Positions 16,003-25,596 are shown, counted from the stretch's first letter. The stretch: DNA of 64,000 nt from Thermococcus sp. 18S1 (GCF_012027645.1 NZ_SNUU01000001.1:1798001-1862000); one strand, 5' to 3'. The notes: generated by a model not told the origin, from the sequence alone. Made by a program: numbers and translations.

Positions 16003-17022
16003 ATTAGAGGAAAACTTGAAAGAGTTATTGCACTAATCGTACTGATTGTTGCTTTTCAAGGGGTGCCCTCAACCACCTCGACATGGGAAACAGCCAGGTG
16101 GCTCAGAGAAGGCACCCACGCAACGTACGCACTCCTTGAACCCGAAGGCGGCCCAAGGGATGTCAAGGACCTGTACATGTTCCAGCTTTATCCCGAAATG
16201 CTACCTTCCGATGTCAGAACTGGCATCATAAGCCGCTTGAGCGACGATTCTCCCTGGAAAAAAGACGGCTTCCCCTTTGTAATCGGGGACTGCACAAGGA
16301 TATTTCTGCGTTTTGAAATCGTCGATATTCAAAAAGAACTTGCCCATGTTAACATCAGCGTGACGTTTGTGAATGCCACCCTCGAGGGCAATTATCTCGA
16401 AATAATCCCCAATTTGACGATATGGAAGGTGCTGAATCTTAACCTGACAACCATGACGTATTTTGATAACGGAACCCCCATCGGAAAGGCTACCCTCTTC
16501 ATCGACCCATCAGATCCGCCGAGACCCGGGAAGGTTCTCTTCAGACTTGATGGGCTTTCAAGGGAGATCAACGTCTCGGTGGGGAACGTCACCTATAGTG
16601 CCTATGGCAACAGCACAGTCCTGACGTACTACAGACCCTTCAGACCGCCCCACATCGGAATAACAACCTGGAGTTTCTACTTCAGCGATGCCAGAAGGAA
16701 CTGGTCAATCTCTGGAGGTGGGAGAGAGGAGTACACCTACGACTTCCTAACCGGCGTCATGATAGCGGGAACCTTCAGCCACTCCACCGAGCTGATGGCC
16801 ATCGGAGTTTTCGGCATCGACAGTATGGACAGAAGAATCCGTGGAAAATCAGAAGATGGTGTGTGGCCGGACGGCATCAAACTGTACGACACGAACATCG
16901 CTTTTCCCGACGAAGGAAACTCTTCACCTCCCGATAGCCCCTGGAGGTACTACCTGTACTCCGGGATTCTGGCACTGATGGCTTCACTTCTGGTGAGGTG
17001 GTGGAATAATGGGTACCGTTAG
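16003..17022 (+). CDS. Membrane-anchored extracytoplasmic protein, apparent ATT start
   Basis: About 339 residues. Reading from ATT 16003 gives a clear signal sequence (RGKLERVIALIVLIVAFQG) that is lost if the first canonical start, GTG 16063, is used. An in-frame stop at 15994 excludes any longer frame. The body is beta-rich with many possible N-glycosylation sites (NLT, NVT, NST), and a C-terminal membrane helix (YYLYSGILALMASLLVRWW) ends in a basic tail. It is therefore probably anchored outside the cell. It overlaps the permease gene by 14 bases. Family not recognised. Confidence 0.75.
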   Translation: MRGKLERVIALIVLIVAFQGVPSTTSTWETARWLREGTHATYALLEPEGGPRDVKDLYMFQLYPEMLPSDVRTGIISRLSDDSPWKKDGFPFVIGDCTRIFLRFEIVDIQKELAHVNISVTFVNATLEGNYLEIIPNLTIWKVLNLNLTTMTYFDNGTPIGKATLFIDPSDPPRPGKVLFRLDGLSREINVSVGNVTYSAYGNSTVLTYYRPFRPPHIGITTWSFYFSDARRNWSISGGGREEYTYDFLTGVMIAGTFSHSTELMAIGVFGIDSMDRRIRGKSEDGVWPDGIKLYDTNIAFPDEGNSSPPDSPWRYYLYSGILALMASLLVRWWNNGYR

Positions 17023-17788
17023 AACCCAGCTGAAATGGGAGCTGAACGACCCGCTGAAGCTCGCCGTTTTCCTCTTCGGATTCCTGCTGACGGGGCTGGC
17101 GTTCTTGAAGGACGCCCTCAGTATGGGGGCAACCGGCATGTTGAGCCCCTTCAGCCAGGAATCCGCCGTTCACTACGCCAAGACCATTCCAAGGCTCGCC
17201 CTACCTGTTTTGTCCCATGAAGCGTACAGCGTTCTTGTCTTCGTTGCAGTTATGCTCTCCACTCTTTCAATAAGGGGCGAGATGGACTCGCTGGCAGCTC
17301 TAACCGTTTACTCACTTCCGATAAGTAAGTGGAAGCTGTTCCTGATCAAATTTTCCTCAATCCTCCTTCTGACAGCCCTATCGTTCGTGGTTCCCTATTT
17401 CCTGGCCGTGGGATACGTCCTCTCCGGCTCTCCTTCTCTCCTCGCCGAGATACTTGGAGATGGGGTTTGGAGTAATGTCCTGGTGTTTTTCCTGATTGCG
17501 GTCTTCTACACGGTCTCGGTCTCCCTTTTCATAGCCCTGCTATCCCCCAATTTGTTCGCCTCTATTCTGGGAGGACTCTCAGTACTGTACGTCCCGGTTA
17601 TTCTCGGGGTATCCAGCCTTCCCCCGTTCAGCATCTCTGCCGCCATGTCATCATATCTGAGTTCGGTGGCCTATGGAATGGTCCACACAGTTGCCGCCTA
17701 CGGGAATGTGATCAGAGTCGGGTTTTTTCTCCCATCCATGCTGTTGGCGGCATCGGTAATCCTCAGCGAAAGGAGGGATGCCCGGTGA
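17009..17788 (+). CDS. ABC-2 type permease subunit
   Basis: About 259 residues with six predicted membrane helices and no periplasmic-binding-protein-dependent motif, typical of ABC-2 export permeases. The loop RGEMDSLAALTVYSLPISKWKLFL is the usual coupling region of this class (E-G/D-x-L-x-x-L-x-x-x-P-I-S). Pairs with the ATPase encoded two genes downstream. Start overlaps the upstream gene; the downstream gene overlaps its stop (GTGA). Confidence 0.85.
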   Translation: MGTVRTQLKWELNDPLKLAVFLFGFLLTGLAFLKDALSMGATGMLSPFSQESAVHYAKTIPRLALPVLSHEAYSVLVFVAVMLSTLSIRGEMDSLAALTVYSLPISKWKLFLIKFSSILLLTALSFVVPYFLAVGYVLSGSPSLLAEILGDGVWSNVLVFFLIAVFYTVSVSLFIALLSPNLFASILGGLSVLYVPVILGVSSLPPFSISAAMSSYLSSVAYGMVHTVAAYGNVIRVGFFLPSMLLAASVILSERRDAR

Positions 17789-18234
17789 AGAGGTTTGCGG
17801 CGTTCCTTCTGCTCGCCCTTCTCCTCTTCACCATAGAATCGCTACTTCTTCCCCAATACTACCAGAAGACCCCAACGGCCTACGGGTTCTTCAGCGATGA
17901 TGGTTCCTCCGTTTCGGTGTTTGTCCCGACCGCGAGGAGGGTTGCCATCAGCGTCGTAACGGAAAATCAGGACAGGTATGAAATCGAGGTGTTCGATGGC
18001 GTCCGGAACGGGTTCATCACGAACCTGACCGCAATAGGGAACATGTACTGGGAGCTGGAACTTCCCGATTCCGGGACGTACTATTTCGTGTACCGTGGAA
18101 ACGGCACTGCGAGGATAGCCGTTGGAACCCTCGCGATGTATCCATCTAGCGAAGTGCTGAAAATTGAGTACCTGATCGGCGGAACGGTGGCGTTTGTTCT
18201 CGCCGCGCTAGTCTGGGTGGGGGTGAGGCAATGA
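17785..18234 (+). CDS. Small bitopic membrane protein of the ABC operon
   Basis: About 149 residues with an N-terminal signal/anchor (FAAFLLLALLLFTIESLLL), a beta-rich extracytoplasmic domain of about 90 residues, and a C-terminal helix (LIGGTVAFVLAALVWVGV). No family recognised. Overlaps both neighbours by 4 bases, so it is probably a dedicated component of this transporter. Confidence 0.7.
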   Translation: MKRFAAFLLLALLLFTIESLLLPQYYQKTPTAYGFFSDDGSSVSVFVPTARRVAISVVTENQDRYEIEVFDGVRNGFITNLTAIGNMYWELELPDSGTYYFVYRGNGTARIAVGTLAMYPSSEVLKIEYLIGGTVAFVLAALVWVGVRQ

Positions 18235-18905
18235 TAGTGAGGGCAGAGAAGCTTACAAAGCGCTTCGGGAGTGTCCTCGCCCTGAACTCCGTTGATGTTG
18301 AGGTTCCGGAGGGATTGACGGTCATAGTTGGCCCCAACGGGGGCGGTAAGTCCACTTTCCTGAAAATCGCCGCCGGAGCGTATAGACCGACTGCCGGAAT
18401 GATAAAGGTCCTTGGAGAAGACCCTTGGAAGAACGAGCAAATAAAGAGGAGAATCGGCGTCTCCTTTGACCCGCCGGCCCTCCCACCTCTGAGGACAGGG
18501 CTGGAGTGGTTGGAATACATCTCAGAGACCAGAGGGGGCGACAGAGAAAGCGTCCAAAAGGCCGCGGAGATGTTCGGGGCCGGAGGGTTCATCGGAAAAA
18601 AGATTCGAGACTATTCCGCGGGCATGCGGAAGAGGGTGAGCCTCGCACAGGCGTTCGTGGGAGATCCGGAAGTGGTGTTCCTCGACGAGCCGCTGGCCAA
18701 TCTCGACCTAAAAGGTATGAGGGACGTAATGGAGGTTATAAGGGAAGAACACAAGAACGGCCTGAATCTTGTAGTAATCTCCCACATCTGGCGCCCCTTC
18801 ATGGAAATAGCAGATTACGCTGTTTTAATAGCCGCGGGAAGGGTCCAGGCCGCGGGTTCTCCTGAGGACGTCTACCCATTGCTGGAAAAAGCGTTTCCCC
18901 TGTGA
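18231..18905 (+). CDS. ABC transporter ATP-binding protein
   Basis: About 224 residues. Walker A GPNGGGKST (residue 34 on), signature YSAGMRKRVSLA, Walker B VVFLDEPLANLDLKG and the switch histidine in VVISHIW are all present. The Q-loop glutamine position reads SFDPP, so the usual Gln is not obvious. With the ABC-2 permease this makes an exporter. ATG overlaps the previous stop (ATGA). The ATPase gene is only 10 bases from the following surface-protein gene. Confidence 0.93.
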   Translation: MIVRAEKLTKRFGSVLALNSVDVEVPEGLTVIVGPNGGGKSTFLKIAAGAYRPTAGMIKVLGEDPWKNEQIKRRIGVSFDPPALPPLRTGLEWLEYISETRGGDRESVQKAAEMFGAGGFIGKKIRDYSAGMRKRVSLAQAFVGDPEVVFLDEPLANLDLKGMRDVMEVIREEHKNGLNLVVISHIWRPFMEIADYAVLIAAGRVQAAGSPEDVYPLLEKAFPL

Positions 18906-18915
18906 GGTGAGGGTA

Positions 18916-20547
18916 ATGAAAAAGACCGCAATCCTGATCAGCATGATGTTTCTGCTCTCTATCTCGACTGGGAGTGTTAGTGCGTTCCCGGAAAGCGGTT
19001 ACGGCGTATTGGTCGTGGACTCGGATTCCGGCGCGAGTGTTTTCATCGTGGAAGAGCGAATAAATTTCACAGCACCGGCGTGGGTGGAACTCCCCGCATT
19101 GAAAGAGGGTGAGAACTACACCCTAATTATAAAGATAGATGGGCTGGACGTAAAAATTCCGGTTCTAATCAAAGAGGGGCTGGCCACAATAGTGAAAGTG
19201 AAGGGTGACCAAGTAGAAAAATCAATACTGGCCGAAGGAGCCACTCCCGTTGAAGTGCAGTTTGGTTCACCCATCAGCCTTCCCCCAAAACTCAAAGGCC
19301 CAGAACCCGCCCTTGAATGTATGGTGGCAACCTACGGCCCGATAAACGGACGCGGATTGGTGTTTGAACTCATGAAGGACCCCAACGGAGATGGCTACTT
19401 CCTCCTGCCCAACGAAACTCCTGTTGAAATCTGTGGGGAGTACTACCTCGTGGAGATGTACGGGGTAGAGGATGGATGGGCATCCGTTGGCCATTTTCTC
19501 AACTGGACGACCCATGTCCCGGAGTACAGAGAAATTGAAATAGACTCCTACCCCAAGGACTCGGCCGTTCTGGTCTTCGGCGCCAGCTACAACGTGCTGA
19601 GGACGCCCATAAAGCTGTTTGTGCCGATAATAACCAACGTTACCCAGGGATACGGCTTTGATATGAACGGCAGGCGCTTGAACTTCAGGCTCGACCCGAT
19701 TCCAGAGTACAACATAACACTCGCCTCCAACGTTACCATCACCGAGGGACTCGCTCCCCGTATCAGCTTTATCGTGAATTCCCCTGTGGATGAAGCCGAG
19801 ATTGGCGTTAACTTCACCGCGCTAACTCAGGCGGTATCGCTGAAGATTGTCTACGGTCTCCCTCCAGAGTACAGGAACCTTCCCAATGGACTGGAAAGCA
19901 CATCTGAGGTCAGCCACGGGGCAGAAGAAAATCAGAAGAATGAAGAAAACGGCACCCTCCGGAACTCAACACTCGTTATAACGACATACCCCGAAAACGC
20001 AAAGGTGGCCATAGACGGCAAAACCGTGTGTGTTGGAAAATGCGTTCTGAACGTAACTCCAGGGGAGCACGAAATCACAGGGGGCGCTGACGGCTTTGTT
20101 GAGGAGAGCAGGAGGGTGGTCCTTGCACCGGGAGAGCGATTAGTCCTAAACCTCACGCTTTCACCGTATCCGAGGTTTGAGGTGGTATCCGTTCCAGAGG
20201 GGGCCCACCTCTACATCGATGGGAATTCCACCGCTTGCATAACTCCCTGCAACATCACCCTAACCCCCGGAACTCACACCCTGGTTCTCAAAAAGGAAGG
20301 CTTCAGGGATTACAGGACCACGGTCAAGGTAAAGGGAGGGGATAGCGGAGTTATTTCGGTGACCCTCACAGATTTGAGCGGTAGGAGGTACACGCTTGAC
20401 CCCAGGATAAAGAACCATGAGGATATCCCCAAAGGGAACCCCACCAACGGAAATTCCAGTGGATTCCCCATCTCTGGCACAACGGCATACGTAATCGGCG
20501 GCATAGCGCTCGTGACTGTTGCGGTGGTTATTGCCCGGAAACTCTGA
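18916..20547 (+). CDS. PEGA-domain surface protein
   Basis: About 543 residues. Signal peptide MKKTAILISMMFLLSISTGSVSA, long extracytoplasmic region, two adjacent PEGA-type repeats near residues 350-495 (TYPENAKVAIDG..., then SVPEGAHLYIDG...), each with a CxxxC pair, and a C-terminal membrane helix (AYVIGGIALVTVAVVIARKL). PEGA domains occur in S-layer-linked archaeal proteins and probably bind glycan or protein. ATG 18916 follows GAGGTGAGG; GTG 18907 is inside that site. Last gene of the ABC operon. Confidence 0.85.
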   Translation: MKKTAILISMMFLLSISTGSVSAFPESGYGVLVVDSDSGASVFIVEERINFTAPAWVELPALKEGENYTLIIKIDGLDVKIPVLIKEGLATIVKVKGDQVEKSILAEGATPVEVQFGSPISLPPKLKGPEPALECMVATYGPINGRGLVFELMKDPNGDGYFLLPNETPVEICGEYYLVEMYGVEDGWASVGHFLNWTTHVPEYREIEIDSYPKDSAVLVFGASYNVLRTPIKLFVPIITNVTQGYGFDMNGRRLNFRLDPIPEYNITLASNVTITEGLAPRISFIVNSPVDEAEIGVNFTALTQAVSLKIVYGLPPEYRNLPNGLESTSEVSHGAEENQKNEENGTLRNSTLVITTYPENAKVAIDGKTVCVGKCVLNVTPGEHEITGGADGFVEESRRVVLAPGERLVLNLTLSPYPRFEVVSVPEGAHLYIDGNSTACITPCNITLTPGTHTLVLKKEGFRDYRTTVKVKGGDSGVISVTLTDLSGRRYTLDPRIKNHEDIPKGNPTNGNSSGFPISGTTAYVIGGIALVTVAVVIARKL

Positions 20548-20559
20548 CCGTTTCCTTTT

Positions 20560-21021
20560 TTACCCAAACAGCCCCAAAGCGGGCAGCAGCGTTATCGCCA
20601 TGCTCAAAAGCCCCCCGAGGATTAAAGCCGGAACCGTCTGCCTTTTCTCTATGGCGAGGAGATAGGCCGCTAAAGCTCCGGTCCAGACGCCCGTCCCGGG
20701 GAGCGGTATCGCCACGAATATCGTCAGCCCGATGAAGCCCCACTTCTCAACGTAAGGGTGGGCCTTCTTCCTCACGCGCTCGACGTAGTAGAGGTAGAGG
20801 TGGGCCACCTTTCTCAGAAAGGTTCCCTCAAGCCAGAGCATCAGCCTGTCTATGTAGGGGAGCAGAGCAGGAAGAACCAGCGAGAGGAGCAGGACGCCAA
20901 GGGAAGCCGCTAAGAGCGTCTCCCAGAGGGGATAGCCCATACCGATGCCGTAGACTATGGCATAGCGCCCCTCAAAGGTTGGAACCAGCGAGAGGAGGAA
21001 CACCTCAAGGAAACCGTTCAT
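20560..21021 (-). CDS. Small multidrug export-type membrane protein (COG2426)
   Basis: About 153 residues and four or so membrane helices. VPTFEGRYAIVYGIGMGYP near the start and the re-entrant FVAIPLPGTGVWTGALAAYLL motif are typical of the COG2426/DedA-like group. The name 'multidrug export' in this family is historical; transport has not been shown from sequence. ATG 21021 overlaps the stop of the PAP2 gene (ATGA). A much longer in-frame opening to 21180 is a shadow of that gene. Confidence 0.82.
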   Translation of the reverse strand: MNGFLEVFLLSLVPTFEGRYAIVYGIGMGYPLWETLLAASLGVLLLSLVLPALLPYIDRLMLWLEGTFLRKVAHLYLYYVERVRKKAHPYVEKWGFIGLTIFVAIPLPGTGVWTGALAAYLLAIEKRQTVPALILGGLLSMAITLLPALGLFG

Positions 21022-21593
21022 TCGAACTTCCCTCCGAGGAGCGATTTGAGCAGGAGGTAGAGCCAGGGGGCGAAGAGGAGGCTGAAGAGCACGTCGCTGA
21101 ACCAGTGGTAGTGGAGGAGTAGCCTCGTGAGGGCTATTCCAACGGCGTACGCCCAGAAGGCGGGAGCGTACTTTCTCCACCTGTCCGAGCCGTAAGCAGC
21201 GATTATCGCCGCCCTGAAGGTGTGGCCCGAGGGAAAGGCGTAGCCTCCTATGCCCGGTCCGTATGGCCTCGGTCTTGGCTCGGCAAAGATGAGCTTGAGC
21301 GCACCGACGGCGGCAAGGCCTACGGCAACGGCGAGAATGAAAAGGAGCGTATTCCGGGAAACCCTACCGTCCTCCCTCCACTCGGTGATTACGGCAAACG
21401 CCCCAAACAGCGCGAGGAATACATCGCCACCAAACCGCGTGAGAAAGTTCATCAGGGGGGTGTCCATCAGGGGGATGAGAGAGTTCACCCATTCGTTTAT
21501 TCCATAGAGTAGCCCGGCCGCCTGGAGAACCAGAACGATGAAAACTCCGGCCGTGAGCGCGGTAAATTTGGCGTCGAACTTGACCCTCTCCAT
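21018..21593 (-). CDS. PAP2-family membrane phosphatase
   Basis: About 191 residues with six membrane helices. The three acid-phosphatase motifs are visible: KLIFAEPRPRP, PSGHT, and TRLLLHYHWFSDV, with the nucleophile histidine in the last. Likely acts on lipid (isoprenoid) diphosphates or phosphates at the membrane. Translationally coupled to the COG2426 gene, which suggests a membrane-lipid or cell-envelope role. Confidence 0.9.
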   Translation of the reverse strand: MERVKFDAKFTALTAGVFIVLVLQAAGLLYGINEWVNSLIPLMDTPLMNFLTRFGGDVFLALFGAFAVITEWREDGRVSRNTLLFILAVAVGLAAVGALKLIFAEPRPRPYGPGIGGYAFPSGHTFRAAIIAAYGSDRWRKYAPAFWAYAVGIALTRLLLHYHWFSDVLFSLLFAPWLYLLLKSLLGGKFE

Positions 21594-21640
21594 GGCGTTT
21601 AAAGAAAGATGACGCCGTAAAAAAGCTTTTCCCTTACGAC

Positions 21641-22189
21641 TCAGATTACCCCCGCGGCGTAGAGGGCGTGGTATGTCTTGAGGAGCGCCCCCTGGACCCT
21701 CTTTGGCCCGAAGGTTCTCACGGCCCTTCCGAGGCCCTCGTTGTAGATGCGGCGCATTATGAAGTCCGTCTCGCGGTTGAGGTTGAGCTTTTCCCGGTTC
21801 TCAAGGTAAAGCCTCGCTATCTCCGCTGGCTCGCGGTAGTTCAGGCCCTTGAGCCACTTGAGAGGAATCCCGTCCTCGAAGCGCTTTATAACTTCAAACC
21901 CGATTATCGTAATCTCATCGTCCCCGTAGAGCTCGCCGTATATCTTGCTCAGCTCACGGAGGAGCTCTTTAACATCGGAGAAGCCATCGAGCCTTGCATC
22001 CTCGTTGGTGAGCTCTCTGACCTTTTTCTTTTCAACGCGGGTTATCCTGACCTTCGCTATGGCGGTGTCGCTCGGGGTTATGACCAGGTAGATTTCGCTG
22101 CCGGGCTTCGCTTCGTAGTCCCCGTAGCGTATCGTGGTGACCTTGTCTCCCCTGAGAATCCTCGACTTATAGGCGGAGTCAATCAGCAT
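21641..22189 (-). CDS. ASCH-domain protein
   Basis: About 182 residues. The N-terminal half has the ASCH fold motif: helix, then [24 protein letters not shown], then beta strands with the [15 protein letters not shown] segment. ASCH domains resemble PUA and are thought to bind RNA. The C-terminal 70 residues are helical and basic. ATG 22189 is chosen (AGGA upstream); TTG 22222 lacks a ribosome site. Overlaps the HAD gene end by 11 bases. Confidence 0.8.
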   Translation of the reverse strand: MLIDSAYKSRILRGDKVTTIRYGDYEAKPGSEIYLVITPSDTAIAKVRITRVEKKKVRELTNEDARLDGFSDVKELLRELSKIYGELYGDDEITIIGFEVIKRFEDGIPLKWLKGLNYREPAEIARLYLENREKLNLNRETDFIMRRIYNEGLGRAVRTFGPKRVQGALLKTYHALYAAGVI

Positions 22190-22907
22190 GAACTTCCTTA
22201 TCTGAACGCTCTTCCTCTTCAAGGTTCAACCCCCTGACTGTATCCAGAATCTCCTCCAGGGAGTTCACGGTCGAGTCGGCATATTCAAGGTATTCAAGCT
22301 CCCTGTCGGCGTATTTGCCGTATCTGAACCACACGGTTTTCATACCCACCTGCTTCGCACCGTAGATATCGGAGTACAGCCTGTCCCCGACCATCACGGC
22401 CTCATGGGGCTCCACTCTCATCTTCCTCAGGGCCTTCTCGAATATCTTCCTGTGGGGCTTCTTGACGCCGAGGTAGTCCGATATGAAAACCTCGTCAAAG
22501 TACGCATCGAGCTCAAGCCGGAGGATTTTTTCCCACTGCTTTATCGGGTCGCCGTCGGTTATTATCCCGAGCCGGTAGCCGGCCCTCTGGAGATCGAGGA
22601 GAACCCTCCTCACGCCCTTAACTGTCCTGAGATATGCGAACTTGGTGTTGTGATACGCTATGACACCGGCGGCTACCCATTTTGGATTGCTAGGCAGGTC
22701 GAGGCGCCTGAGAAGGTAATCGAAGTGCCTGCTGAAGTTGCTCCCGTACTCGGATATCAGCTCAAGGAGCTCCTGATAAGCGGTATCAAAGTCAACCGGA
22801 AGCCCGTGGCGCACCATGTTCTCTATTGCGTTTCGGCGCGCCATCTCGGCCAGCCTGCTCGTGTCCACGAGCGTGTCGTCCAGGTCAAAGAACACGACCT
22901 TAATCAT
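22179..22907 (-). CDS. HAD-superfamily hydrolase
   Basis: About 242 residues, subfamily IA. Motif [11 protein letters not shown] carries the nucleophile Asp; motif II IITDG; motif [11 protein letters not shown]; motif [14 protein letters not shown] helical cap lies between motifs I and II. Probably a phosphatase for a small phosphorylated metabolite; substrate unknown. ATG 22907 is chosen after GGGTGAAGGA; GTG 22919 lies in that site. Confidence 0.9.
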   Translation of the reverse strand: MIKVVFFDLDDTLVDTSRLAEMARRNAIENMVRHGLPVDFDTAYQELLELISEYGSNFSRHFDYLLRRLDLPSNPKWVAAGVIAYHNTKFAYLRTVKGVRRVLLDLQRAGYRLGIITDGDPIKQWEKILRLELDAYFDEVFISDYLGVKKPHRKIFEKALRKMRVEPHEAVMVGDRLYSDIYGAKQVGMKTVWFRYGKYADRELEYLEYADSTVNSLEEILDTVRGLNLEEEERSDKEVHAD

Positions 22908-22960
22908 TCCTTCACCCACCGCACTCTACTCGTCCGGGATATTTAACCTTTCGGGAGGGT

Positions 22961-23374
22961 TCACTTCTTCCCGATGTCGAGGAACGGCCCTTTCCGCTTC
23001 TTCGCCTCCTCGCGCGCCCAGCGTGCTGCTTTGAAGTACTCGTCCTCGGCCATCAGCTCGTTGAGCAGGTCTTCAAGCCTCCAGGTGAGGGAGGTCTCGG
23101 TTGTCGTTGCAAAGATGACCCTGCCGAAGTCGAGGGACTTAACGGAGCGGATTACCTCTTTCAGGGTCTCGTTGTCAACGGCGTGCATTATCACGAACTT
23201 CCTGAGGTGCCAGTAGCTCGAGCCGCTCAGCTCCTCCGCTTTAGCAACCACGTCACTCACAACCCAGTCCCTGCAGTACTCAGGAACCTCAAAAACAGGA
23301 ACTGGGAGGGCTTTTCTCAGTTTCTCCACCTCGTCCGGCATGAACCCGACAACCAGAACCCTGCCGTCCATCAT
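22961..23374 (-). CDS. DUF3783 family protein
   Basis: About 137 residues, soluble alpha/beta. The N-terminal [19 protein letters not shown] and the central [27 protein letters not shown] match the DUF3783 pattern. The C-terminus is basic. No function known. The start overlaps the stop of the upstream sirtuin gene, so they are probably expressed together. Confidence 0.72.
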   Translation of the reverse strand: MMDGRVLVVGFMPDEVEKLRKALPVPVFEVPEYCRDWVVSDVVAKAEELSGSSYWHLRKFVIMHAVDNETLKEVIRSVKSLDFGRVIFATTTETSLTWRLEDLLNELMAEDEYFKAARWAREEAKKRKGPFLDIGKK

Positions 23375-24123
23375 ATCAGCCCCTTGATTCTCGTCATGAG
23401 CTTCTCCATCGCCTCCCCGGCCGAACAGCGCAGGAAAACATCCGCTATGGGCGTTATTCCGCTCTCCTCAGTGTTTATCTCGATAACCCGCCCGCCGGTT
23501 TCCTTCACTATCTGTGGAATGTACGCGGCCGGATATACGACGCCGCTGGTGCCTATGACCAAAACGACGTCCGCCCTCTCGGCGAGCCTGAAGGCCTCGT
23601 TGAGGGTATTCCTCGGGAGCGGCTCTCCGAACCATACGACGTCCGGCCGCAGGAGGGAGCCGCAATCCGGACACTTGGGAAGGTCTTTCTCTAGTAGAAA
23701 CTCCTCCAGCCTTCCGCTCTCCTTGAGGTACTCACTGTAACCGCAGGAGGTGCACTTGACCCTGAAGATGTTGCCGTGGAGCTCGATGAGGTTTTTCGTT
23801 CCCGCTTCGCGGTGTAGGTCGTCCACGTTCTGGGTGATAACGGCCTTCAGAATACCCATACGCTCAAGCTCCGCCAAAGCGTAGTGCGCCCTGTTTGGAT
23901 TGGCCTTCATTATCAGGTCCATGCGCCACCTGTAGAACTCCCAGACGAGGTATGGGTCCTTTTGAAAAGCCTCCGGGGTCGCGAGCTCCTCCGGTCGGTG
24001 TTTCTTCCAAAGGCCGTTGAATCCCCTGAATGTGGGAACGCCGCTCTCAGCGCTTATTCCAGCACCCGTAAAAGCAATCGCAAACCTCGAACGGGCCAGG
24101 AGTTTGGCAGCCTCCTCTATCAT
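23371..24123 (-). CDS. cobB: Sirtuin, NAD-dependent protein deacylase
   Basis: About 250 residues. Sir2 motifs: [17 protein letters not shown] binding [15 protein letters not shown] and the catalytic His in ELHGN, zinc cysteines in CTSCG and CPDCG, and [12 protein letters not shown]. Removes acyl groups from lysines; in archaea a target is the chromatin protein Alba, though Thermococcales mostly use histones. ATG 24123 with GGTTGG upstream is chosen over a longer frame to 24162, which would run into the promoter. Confidence 0.94.
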   Translation of the reverse strand: MIEEAAKLLARSRFAIAFTGAGISAESGVPTFRGFNGLWKKHRPEELATPEAFQKDPYLVWEFYRWRMDLIMKANPNRAHYALAELERMGILKAVITQNVDDLHREAGTKNLIELHGNIFRVKCTSCGYSEYLKESGRLEEFLLEKDLPKCPDCGSLLRPDVVWFGEPLPRNTLNEAFRLAERADVVLVIGTSGVVYPAAYIPQIVKETGGRVIEINTEESGITPIADVFLRCSAGEAMEKLMTRIKGLI

Positions 24124-24270
24124 GTTCCAACCTACTCGGCTATCCTTAAAAATTCTCCCCACCGTTTAGGGCCCTCCCGCCGCCGTCCGAATAATCTTTG
24201 AAGCAGGATTCAAGTTTCCGTGCGAGGGTTTAAATTGTATTCATGCACACATTCGGCCGGAGGTGAGCGG

Positions 24271-25467
24271 ATGCCCATAACTGATGGAACCCCAAGGAAA
24301 AAGGTCACCACATCACACGGAAGGTACTACGCCGAGAGGCAGGCACTGGCGAGGCGGAAGAAGCTGAGGAGGAAGGCCGCGCTGATACAGCTCATGAGGA
24401 AGCGGAAGGGGGCCGCGGCGATAAGGACGAGCACGATACGGGTTGAAAAGGCTCACATCTCGAAGAACGAGGCGCTGGCAATACTCGTCGGCACCCAGAT
24501 AGGGGCGGGTGTTCTCGGCCTGCCCTACGCGGCGAGCAAGGTCGGCCTGATTCCCGCACTGGGGGTTCTCATTGGAGTCATGCTCCTGATGCTCGCGACG
24601 GCTTTCATAGTTCTCAAGTTCTCGGCGGAGATGGGCGGGGCGCAGATGAGCACCATCGCCAACAGGACCCTCGGAAAGGCCGGCGGCTGGCTGATGTACC
24701 TGAGCATCTTCATAATGAGCTTCGGGGTCATACTGGCGTACATTGCCGGAATGGGAAGCGTCTTCGCGAGCCTCTTTGGCGTCACCGACACAGTCGGGGC
24801 GGCGATATTCTGGGTCCTCGCCTCCTTCGTCGTCTACCGCGGCCTCGAAGCGAGCGGAAAGACCGAGCTGATAATGAGCTACGTCATGCTGGCGCTCTTC
24901 ATGGGCGTCACGCTGATGCTCGTCCCCCATGCAGAGCTCGACAACGGCCTCTATACCGACCTCTCGGGGCTGCTCAGCATAACCGGCGTTGCCATCTTCG
25001 CCCTCGGCTGCCACACGATAATCCCCGACGTTTACAAGGGACTCGGGAGCTACGAGGAGACCAAGAAGGTCATCGTGCTGGCCTTCCTCATCCCGACGGC
25101 AATCTACGCGGTCTTCATGGCAGCCTTCCTGCTGGTCTTCGGAAAGGAGACCCCTGAGATAGCCACGCAGGGACTCGAGCTGCTCTACGGGCACCTCGGC
25201 AGAGTAGTCGGCAACCTCATCCCGCTCCTCGCGATAACCACGAGCTACATAGGCATCGCACTGGCACAGCAGAGCAACACCGAGGAGTTCGTGAAGCTGA
25301 GGAAGCCCGTGGCGTGGGCCCTGACCGTTGTTCCCCCCGCCGCGGTGTACTTCGCGGGCGTCAGAAACTTCGCCGACGTGCTCGCGTTCGCGGGCGACAC
25401 CGGCGACATGCTGGCGTTTATAGTGCTCCCAATCCTGATGTGGGTGGCGGCGAGGCTTCGCCGCTGA
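24271..25467 (+). CDS. Aromatic/hydroxy amino-acid permease with basic N-terminal extension
   Basis: About 398 residues with 11 predicted membrane helices. The start of the transporter domain, VGTQIGAGVLGLPYAASKVG, is the signature of the HAAAP/Trp-Tyr permease branch of the APC superfamily. It is preceded by about 65 cytoplasmic residues with roughly 20 Lys/Arg (segments ARRKKLRRK and MRKRKG), an unusual extension. ATG 24271 follows GGAGGTGAGC. Substrate inferred only by family. Confidence 0.87.
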   Translation: MPITDGTPRKKVTTSHGRYYAERQALARRKKLRRKAALIQLMRKRKGAAAIRTSTIRVEKAHISKNEALAILVGTQIGAGVLGLPYAASKVGLIPALGVLIGVMLLMLATAFIVLKFSAEMGGAQMSTIANRTLGKAGGWLMYLSIFIMSFGVILAYIAGMGSVFASLFGVTDTVGAAIFWVLASFVVYRGLEASGKTELIMSYVMLALFMGVTLMLVPHAELDNGLYTDLSGLLSITGVAIFALGCHTIIPDVYKGLGSYEETKKVIVLAFLIPTAIYAVFMAAFLLVFGKETPEIATQGLELLYGHLGRVVGNLIPLLAITTSYIGIALAQQSNTEEFVKLRKPVAWALTVVPPAAVYFAGVRNFADVLAFAGDTGDMLAFIVLPILMWVAARLRR

Positions 25468-25545
25468 CCCTCAAACCTTTCTAAACCGGTTCATCCCTGC
25501 CGCATTAACTGCAGCAGGCTGTCCTTTTCTGTACACGTGAACACA

Positions 25546-25570
25546 TGCGGTAAGATTTATATTTGCCGCA
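25546..25570 (+). promoter_or_regulatory. glyA promoter with inverted repeat flanking the TATA box
   Basis: TGCGG at 25546-25550 and CCGCA at 25566-25570 form an inverted repeat on both sides of the TATA box ATTTATATT. The glyA ribosome site GAGGTG follows at 25585-25590. The repeat could be an operator or chance. Confidence 0.45.
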
Positions 25571-25596
25571 CTCAAATCCCCATCGAGGTGTTCCAC

